From Saccharospirillum sp039982735 (GTDB taxonomy: Bacteria; Pseudomonadota; Gammaproteobacteria; Pseudomonadales; Natronospirillaceae), in the NCBI RefSeq assembly GCF_039982735.1, contig NZ_JBDWXV010000023.1, positions 62,001 through 126,000 on the forward strand: a DNA stretch of 64,000 nt, in the 5' to 3' direction. The position numbers and the translations under genes are program-made. The notes below the pieces were generated by a model that was given only the letters and a program-made list of their open reading frames with translations, was not told where the DNA came from and made no database searches. Positions 58,558-64,000 of this stretch are shown piece after piece. The first letter of the stretch is position 1. The number at the start of each line of letters is the position of its first letter.

Positions 58558-61500
58558 GCGGTTTGCTGCGAGCCTTTGCTCACCACAGAGTCGCCCCCAA
58601 TGCGCTGATGTTCGTGGTGATTTTTTTGGGTCTGATTGCGCTCGATCGCCTCAATACCCAGTTTCTCCCCGACTTTGAACTCAAGATTGCCACGGTCAAC
58701 ACCGAATGGCCCGGCGCCAGCGCCGAGGACGTTCAGGACGGTGTCACCATTCCGCTCGAACAAGCCATTCTGCAATTGACCGACGTCGACCGGCTGACCA
58801 CCACGACCATAGAAGGCGGGTCGTTCATGACCATTACCTTCAAGGAAGCGGTCAGTGACATCGAACAGGCGGTGGCCGAGGTTGAGAAAGCGCTGGATAC
58901 GGTCTCGCTGCCCGACGGTGCCGAAGAGCCCGAAGTCACCCGTCAGGTGTTCTATGAGCCCGTCGCCGAGGTACTGCTGCATGGCGATGTAACCCTGAAC
59001 GAGTTGCAATACTGGGCCGAAGCCGCGGAATCCAGCCTGCAGGCGGCGGGTATCGCCAAGGTGGATTTAAATGGCCTGCCAGACCGTGAGCTGAACCTGC
59101 GCATGACGGTGGCGGAATATTTGTCGGGCGAAGCCTCGCTGTCAGAACTCGGGCAACAGCTGGCTGCCCGGAACCTCAACGTGCCAGCCGGCATTACCGG
59201 CGAAGGACGGTTGCAGTCGCAGTTGCGGGTGCCAGCCGAAGCCAGCGACCCTGCGGCTCTGGGGCGCCAGACCCTGATCCAGGGCGATGCCATCCTGAGT
59301 CTCGACCAGCGCATGACCCTGACTGAAGACCGAGACCCGGATCAGACCCGGGTGTCCTACCAGGGTCAACCGGCCGTGAAACTCGCGCTCAGCCGCACCC
59401 GGGGGGAAGACACCCTGCGTATGGCCGAGATTCTGAATGAGTGGGTAGCCGAATTTGAACCGACGCTGCCCGCGGGCATGGAGCTGCACGTCTACAACGA
59501 AACCTACGAGTTTGTGCAGGCCCGCATCGGCATCATTGTGGATAACGGCGTCGGCGGACTGCTGGTTGTATTGGTGGTGTTGTTCCTGTTTTTAAGGCCG
59601 AAGCTTGCCTGGTGGGTCGCCGCGGGGATTCCGATCTCCTTTCTCGGTACCTTCATTTTTCTGGAATTGAGCGGCAACTCCATCAATCTGATCAGTTTGT
59701 TCGGGTTTCTGGTGGCACTGGGGGTGATTGTCGACGATGCCATCGTGGTCGGCGAAAATGCCTACAGCCGAATGGAGCAGGGAGAGGAGCCTCGCCAGGC
59801 CTCATTGCGAGCGGCGCAACAGATGTTACCGGCGGTGGTTGCCTCTTCGGTGACCACCATTGCCGCCTTTCTGCCCCTGTTGCTGGTGGGCGGTCAGGCC
59901 GGGGTGTTCACCAAGAGCGTGCCGCTGGTGGTGATCATGGCCATTGCCGCCTCACTGGTAGAATGCTTTCTGATTTTGCCCGGCCATCTGGCGCACAGCG
60001 TAGGCAAGGGCAAACTGAAGCCCCCGGGTCGGCTGCGTGCTGGCTTTGAGAGTGGGTTTGAGCGGTTTCGCCAGGGGCCCTTTCGGCGTGCGGTTACCCT
60101 GGCCGTCGCCTATCGCGGAACCACCTTCGCTTTGTCAGTCGTGGCACTGGTGCTAGCGGTATCGCTGGTGACCAGTGGCCGCGTTCAGTTCGTGTTTTTC
60201 CCGGCCATTCAGCAGCCGGCATTGCAAATGAACGTCGACTTTGCCGAAGGGACCGACCCGGCCGTGACCCGCGCCTTTCTAACGGAGATGGAATCCGCCC
60301 TGCTCGATATCGAGCAGTCGTTCGGTGTGAATCTGGTTGAAACCATCGTTATGGAAACGCACCGGGAATCCCGGGAAGACGGCGCGCTGTTCGTGCAACT
60401 GGACGACAGTACCGAGCGCCCGGTGTCCAACAGCGAAATCACCCGTCAGTGGCGGGAGCGTGTGGAGGAGCCGGCCGGGCTGGTGTCAGTCAGTTTCATT
60501 GAAAGCCAGCAGGGCCCCTCGACTGATGGTATTCAAGTTCGCCTGGTCGGCGAAGAGCTGGCGCGCTTGCAACAGGCCGCCAACTGGACCCGGCAACGAC
60601 TGGGGCAAATTCCGGGGCTGATCGATATTGAAGACAACCTGCCACTGGGCGCTGAACAACTGAACCTGAACCTGACGGCTGAGGCTCTGGCACAAGGGCT
60701 GACACCACAGCAACTGGCAAGCACCCTGCGCGACTGGACCAATGGTTACCCGGTGCAAACCCTGCAAATCGAAGGCGAGGAGCGCCCGGTGCAACTGCGG
60801 TTGCTGGAATCCGAGGTCGACGCCTGGCCCCGACTGGCCCAGCTTCCCGTGCCGCTGCCGGACGGCACTCAGCGGCCTTTGTCCGCCCTGGCAGAGCCCA
60901 CGTCTGAACGGGCCATTCAGCAATTGAACCGTGTAGATGGTGAATTGTCGGTGCAGGTCTCGGCCAAGCGAAACAGCTCAGACGTGAACCTGACCGAGGT
61001 AAACCGGCTGATCGACACCGAGGTGCGGGCAGAGCTGGCGGACCAGTTCAGTGATGTCAGCCTGCGCGTGGAAGGCGACCAGGAATCGCAAAACGACTTC
61101 TTCCGCGATGTTCAGATTGGTGCGGTACTTGGGCTGATGCTTATTTTTATTGCCCTCGCCTGGGTATTCGAAAGCTGGAGCTGGCCGCTGGCCGTGATGT
61201 CGACCATTCCCTTCGGGCTGACCGGCGCCATTGCCGGACACTGGATCATGGGGCTGGAACTGAGCGTGCTGAGCATCTACGGGCTGTTCGGCCTGTCGGG
61301 CATTGTGATCAACAACGCCATTGTGCTGGTCACGGTGTACCGCCAGTTGCGTGACGATGGCATGCGCATGGAGCAGGCCATCATCGAGGCCAGCGTGCGA
61401 CGACTGCGTGCGGTGATCATCACCACGCTGACGACGGTTGGAGGCCTGGGCTTTCTGTTGTTTGAAACCTCGTTCGACGCCCAGTTCCTGATCCCGATGG

Positions 61501-61643
61501 CGGCCGGTATCGCCTTTGGCCTGATGTTCGCCACCCTGCTGATCCTGTTTTACGTGCCCGCCATGCTGATGGCCGTTGAACACGGTCGGGAGCGCTTGGG
61601 GCGCTGGAAAGACTGGTTGCTGGGGCGAGAGGTGACACTCTGA
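58554..61643 (+). CDS. RND family efflux pump (HAE1-like inner-membrane transporter)
   Basis: 1029-aa proton-driven pump with 12 helices and two large periplasmic loops. Helix 4 proton-relay acids in VALGVIVDDAIVVGENAYSR; porter-domain start LPDFELKIATVNTEWPGASA with DVQDGVTIPLEQAI. The second half has GLFGLSGIVINNAIVLVTVY. It resembles the AcrB/MexF class for organic compounds rather than CzcA heavy-metal pumps. No outer-membrane factor gene follows, so TolC-like protein must be encoded elsewhere. Confidence 0.92.
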   Translation: MSGLLRAFAHHRVAPNALMFVVIFLGLIALDRLNTQFLPDFELKIATVNTEWPGASAEDVQDGVTIPLEQAILQLTDVDRLTTTTIEGGSFMTITFKEAVSDIEQAVAEVEKALDTVSLPDGAEEPEVTRQVFYEPVAEVLLHGDVTLNELQYWAEAAESSLQAAGIAKVDLNGLPDRELNLRMTVAEYLSGEASLSELGQQLAARNLNVPAGITGEGRLQSQLRVPAEASDPAALGRQTLIQGDAILSLDQRMTLTEDRDPDQTRVSYQGQPAVKLALSRTRGEDTLRMAEILNEWVAEFEPTLPAGMELHVYNETYEFVQARIGIIVDNGVGGLLVVLVVLFLFLRPKLAWWVAAGIPISFLGTFIFLELSGNSINLISLFGFLVALGVIVDDAIVVGENAYSRMEQGEEPRQASLRAAQQMLPAVVASSVTTIAAFLPLLLVGGQAGVFTKSVPLVVIMAIAASLVECFLILPGHLAHSVGKGKLKPPGRLRAGFESGFERFRQGPFRRAVTLAVAYRGTTFALSVVALVLAVSLVTSGRVQFVFFPAIQQPALQMNVDFAEGTDPAVTRAFLTEMESALLDIEQSFGVNLVETIVMETHRESREDGALFVQLDDSTERPVSNSEITRQWRERVEEPAGLVSVSFIESQQGPSTDGIQVRLVGEELARLQQAANWTRQRLGQIPGLIDIEDNLPLGAEQLNLNLTAEALAQGLTPQQLASTLRDWTNGYPVQTLQIEGEERPVQLRLLESEVDAWPRLAQLPVPLPDGTQRPLSALAEPTSERAIQQLNRVDGELSVQVSAKRNSSDVNLTEVNRLIDTEVRAELADQFSDVSLRVEGDQESQNDFFRDVQIGAVLGLMLIFIALAWVFESWSWPLAVMSTIPFGLTGAIAGHWIMGLELSVLSIYGLFGLSGIVINNAIVLVTVYRQLRDDGMRMEQAIIEASVRRLRAVIITTLTTVGGLGFLLFETSFDAQFLIPMAAGIAFGLMFATLLILFYVPAMLMAVEHGRERLGRWKDWLLGREVTL

Positions 61644-61814
61644 TCGCGGCTGGGAAGCAGGGACAGGTAACAACTGCCAAGTCAGGTGAAACGGTTTGCC
61701 ACTTTTGCCTGCCTGGCAATTCGGTGATTAGCCCGGCAGTCGCATGGGCAAAGCCAGCGCTGACTGTGAACCGAATGGCTCATTGATCGAGTGCCGCGCG
61801 CGACAGAGGGTTTC

Positions 61815-63023
61815 CTACGGAGTTGGGATTTGCCTCAGGGACAGGGTGAAGGTGGTGCCTTTATGCACATCACTGATGACACTGAGGTGACCTTCATGCT
61901 TTTCAACGATGGCTTTGCTGACAGACAGTCCAAGGCCCGTGCCCTCGCCAATATCTTTGGTTGTGTAAAAGGGGTCGAAAATTCGAGTTAACTCCTCTTT
62001 GGCCATGCCCTTGCCGTTGTCGGTCACCTCGATCAGTGCCTGATCTCCCTGCGCTTTGAGTTTGATGCAAACCTGCCCATGATCATGTTCAATGGCCTGG
62101 ACTGCATTGATGAGCAGGTTCATTAATACCTGATAAAGTTTGGAGGGATTGGCCATAACCCAAACGGCAGCCTCCGGGACCCGTGTTTTTACGTCGGCCC
62201 GGTATTTGAGGTCACCCACGATCATCTTTTGAACGGACTGCACCAGTTCAATCAAGTTGGTGGGTGTCAGCTTTTCCTGCTCGGGATGAGCGTAAATCTT
62301 GAGGCTTTTTACGATCTCACTGATACGACCCAGACCCTCTTCTATGTCTGTCAGCATCTCTGGAAGATCGGCTTTAATGGTCTGCACCTGATCGTACGTG
62401 TCCATCAAGGTGAGAGTCGCCTGACGATCTTCCGGTGAAGCGTCGGTTTGTGCATTGCTCTCAAGTTGGGCGATGTACTGAAGCAGGCTTTGAGTATAGC
62501 TCCCCAGCACTTGAACGTTGCTGAGCACATAGCCAATCGGATTGTTGATTTCGTGAGCCATGCCCGCGGCAAGCTGTCCCAATGAGGCCATTTTTTCAGA
62601 CTGCAACATCTGACTCTGGTAGGACGTCTGCATGTGCCAAGCTTCAGAATTTCTCAGTGCGTAGCGAATTCGCTGCACCAGCAGCGGGTAATTAATGGGC
62701 TTGGGAAAGAAGTCGGTTGCGCCACTCTCAAAGGCTTCGTCGATGGAGCTCAAATCGTCATTGCCCGTCATTATTATGATAGGCGTAATAATATCGTCCA
62801 GATCCCGTCGTATCTTCCGGCAGAGGTCATGGCCAGATTCTCCAGGCATCCATACATCGGTTAGCAAAAGGTGGGGTTTGTTGTTGATGAACCCCTGATA
62901 GGCTGTCTCAGCATCAGCGTATTCAATCACGTCAAAACCCGCTTGAGTCAGCATTGCACGAAGCAAGGTTCTCAGGTTGTGCTCGTCATCAACAACGGCA
63001 ACAGTCAGTGGTTTGGATACCAT
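61815..63023 (-). CDS. Response regulator-histidine kinase fusion
   Basis: 402-aa cytoplasmic protein. N-terminal receiver (about 5-120) with acidic pair in VVDDEHN, acceptor Asp56 in LLLTDVWMPGE and Lys108 in FPKPINYP; then a kinase of the HisKA/NtrB-like kind with phospho-His157 in AAGMAHEINNPIGYVLSN and HATPase motifs VLMNLLINAVQAI, VTDNGKGMAKE, TTKDIGEGTGLGLSVSKAI. It lacks sensor or membrane domains, so it takes its input by phosphotransfer to the receiver. The gene starts 15 bp after the HD-GYP-like gene's stop in the same direction. Confidence 0.92.
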   Translation of the reverse strand: MVSKPLTVAVVDDEHNLRTLLRAMLTQAGFDVIEYADAETAYQGFINNKPHLLLTDVWMPGESGHDLCRKIRRDLDDIITPIIIMTGNDDLSSIDEAFESGATDFFPKPINYPLLVQRIRYALRNSEAWHMQTSYQSQMLQSEKMASLGQLAAGMAHEINNPIGYVLSNVQVLGSYTQSLLQYIAQLESNAQTDASPEDRQATLTLMDTYDQVQTIKADLPEMLTDIEEGLGRISEIVKSLKIYAHPEQEKLTPTNLIELVQSVQKMIVGDLKYRADVKTRVPEAAVWVMANPSKLYQVLMNLLINAVQAIEHDHGQVCIKLKAQGDQALIEVTDNGKGMAKEELTRIFDPFYTTKDIGEGTGLGLSVSKAIVEKHEGHLSVISDVHKGTTFTLSLRQIPTP

Positions 63024-63038
63024 TCAGCCTCCGCTGGA

Positions 63039-64000
63039 TTACTCGGTATTGTTCAGAGTAGCACCACATTCTGGCGTTTTTTCCGCACGGATGAACAGTA
63101 CATCGCCATCCACTTCCTGATAGTCTCTCAGTTTTGAGATGGCCTCATCGGTCAGAACATAGTCCTTTGCCAGCAACAGCAAACCGGCTGCGTTGTAAAG
63201 GTCATCGAGCAACACCATTCCAGGCTCAAGGTCGTTGGGTGTCAGTGCATGCTCACGTTCGTCAAACCGTTTGATTTCTTCAAGGTCCAGCTCACATAAA
63301 CACGCCACGATATCGGGGTCGTAGTGAATGCCCATGCCTTGTTTCAGCTGGTGAACCGCTTTTTTGTAGGCGAGACTGAAATCATCGTCACTTTGTCCTG
63401 CGAATCGCCAAAAGTCCCGTGCGACGGTAACGATTCGGGACCCCAGTGGAATGACGTCGCCAACAAGGCCATGAGGGTAACCCGCACCGTTGAAGGCTTC
63501 ATTCTGGCTGCCGAGAATCTGCGCCAATTCATCGAAGTGTCTGGCCGGTGACAGAATGAGCTCGGCAATTTGAGGGTGCTTTTTAAGTTCATTCTTCTCC
63601 TGAACGGTCAGGCGAGCGTGGCTTTTTTTCAAAATTTCCGGGTCGACACCGAGCAAACCCAGGTTAATCAATTGGCCCGCGAGTCGTATACGCTCGACCT
63701 GATCGTCCGGCAGCTCCATCTTCAAGGCCAGCGTGGCGGCCAATTCAGACACATTCTGGTGCAAATGGCCATCGGCAATCGGATTGACACTGACCGCATT
63801 GGTCAGCACGTTGATGGTTCCTTTAAACGCTTCTTCACTGCGGTGATACTCTGCCTGCAGCGTTCTCAAGGCTTTGCGCAACTGCTTGGTGCGAAGCGAC
63901 ACCTCCTGTTCGAGCGTTTCATTTTTTCGCTTGATCTCAGTCTGTAACCGATAGTTGGCCTCAATCAACTCGTGATAGCTCAGTCCTTCTTTGACTGCTG
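63039..64000 (-). CDS. HD-GYP-like response regulator, degenerate, 5' part beyond window
   Basis: About 320 codons visible; the frame remains open to the window edge (AVKEGLSYHELIEANYRLQ), so the N-terminus, probably a receiver domain as in RpfG, is missing. A coiled coil (KRKNETLEQEVSLRTKQLRK) leads to an HD-GYP domain whose GYP part survives (NEAFNGAGYPHGL). The metal-binding HD is lost: the HDIGK position reads INLGLLG, and the paired His before the GYP part reads GSQNEAF. It is therefore unlikely to hydrolyse c-di-GMP and may be a binding or adaptor protein. An added C-terminal domain follows (LTPNDLEPGMVLLDDLYNAA). Operon with the kinase at 61815. Confidence 0.85.
   Translation of the reverse strand, partial: AVKEGLSYHELIEANYRLQTEIKRKNETLEQEVSLRTKQLRKALRTLQAEYHRSEEAFKGTINVLTNAVSVNPIADGHLHQNVSELAATLALKMELPDDQVERIRLAGQLINLGLLGVDPEILKKSHARLTVQEKNELKKHPQIAELILSPARHFDELAQILGSQNEAFNGAGYPHGLVGDVIPLGSRIVTVARDFWRFAGQSDDDFSLAYKKAVHQLKQGMGIHYDPDIVACLCELDLEEIKRFDEREHALTPNDLEPGMVLLDDLYNAAGLLLLAKDYVLTDEAISKLRDYQEVDGDVLFIRAEKTPECGATLNNTE

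Overview
The window reads as chromosomal DNA of a GC-rich, aerobic, probably marine gammaproteobacterium. The gene set (aa3 oxidase operon with ctaG/SURF1/ctaA/ctaB/SCO1, DUF2909, YheV, DUF1244, DUF2256, Pseudomonas-type parS sites) fits Oceanospirillales or Saccharospirillaceae-like lineages, but the genus is inference only. It spans the replication origin: gyrB-recF-dnaN-dnaA point left and rpmH-rnpA-yidC-mnmE point right around an AT-rich region with DnaA-box-like 9-mers at about 31.4-31.9 kb.

Layout. 1-1.7 kb: end of a prolyl iminopeptidase, then a cobalamin riboswitch driving a BtuF-like B12-binding protein. 1.7-10.3 kb: a leftward cytochrome c oxidase operon (coxB, coxA, ctaG, coxC) and maturation genes (SURF1, a small membrane-anchored protein, ctaA, ctaB, SCO1), with a DUF2909 gene on the opposite strand. 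10.7-18.1 kb: MATE exporter, an orphan protein, purE/purK with a YheV-like zinc ribbon, a MaoC-like protein, engB, cytochrome c4, dsbA. 18.2-24.9 kb: EEP-family hydrolase, diguanylate cyclase, 7TMR-DISM hybrid kinase, GNAT, peroxiredoxin, alkyltransferase-like protein. 25.2-35.9 kb: the origin block. 36.1-43.7 kb: lipase-like hydrolase, a DUF2256 mini-gene (54 aa), ribA, flavoprotein, FrnE-like oxidoreductase, yciH, DUF1244, SEC-C protein, MATE exporter, YHYH outer-membrane-like protein. 43.8-50.3 kb: LysR regulator, three aldo/keto reductases, sugar-efflux-like MFS transporter, LysE exporter. 50.3-64 kb: PAS-GGDEF-EAL protein, rep helicase, membrane-anchored BLUF photosensor, aroE, RND pump pair, and a response-regulator kinase next to a degenerate HD-GYP protein cut by the window end.

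The most unusual signal is a family of intergenic hairpin elements at 25101-25211, 35955-36067, 44767-44875 and 48261-48442. Each has long outer arms (28-30 bp) whose sequence differs completely between copies while staying self-complementary, enclosing a conserved core of two or three small hairpins that expose GGA in an apical loop (for example ACAGGGATGT and ACATGGATGT). In three copies the two GGAs are exactly 23 nt apart. The loops match the published CsrA/RsmE recognition consensus (A/U)CANGGANG(U/A). Most arm mismatches are G-U wobbles only on the strand that carries the GGA loops, which points to a functional RNA. A fifth, sequence-divergent element with the same architecture lies on the opposite strand at 46964-47069. 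I propose a dispersed family of CsrA/RsmA-binding RNA elements; this is inference from sequence and untested.

Other points: rnpA has no ATG/GTG/TTG that would keep its conserved N-terminus; a frameshifted yidD remnant appears to sit between rnpA and yidC; there are two parS sites and one near-match beside gyrB; mnmE is not followed by mnmG-rsmG-parAB. No tRNA, rRNA, CRISPR array or insertion sequence was recognised.
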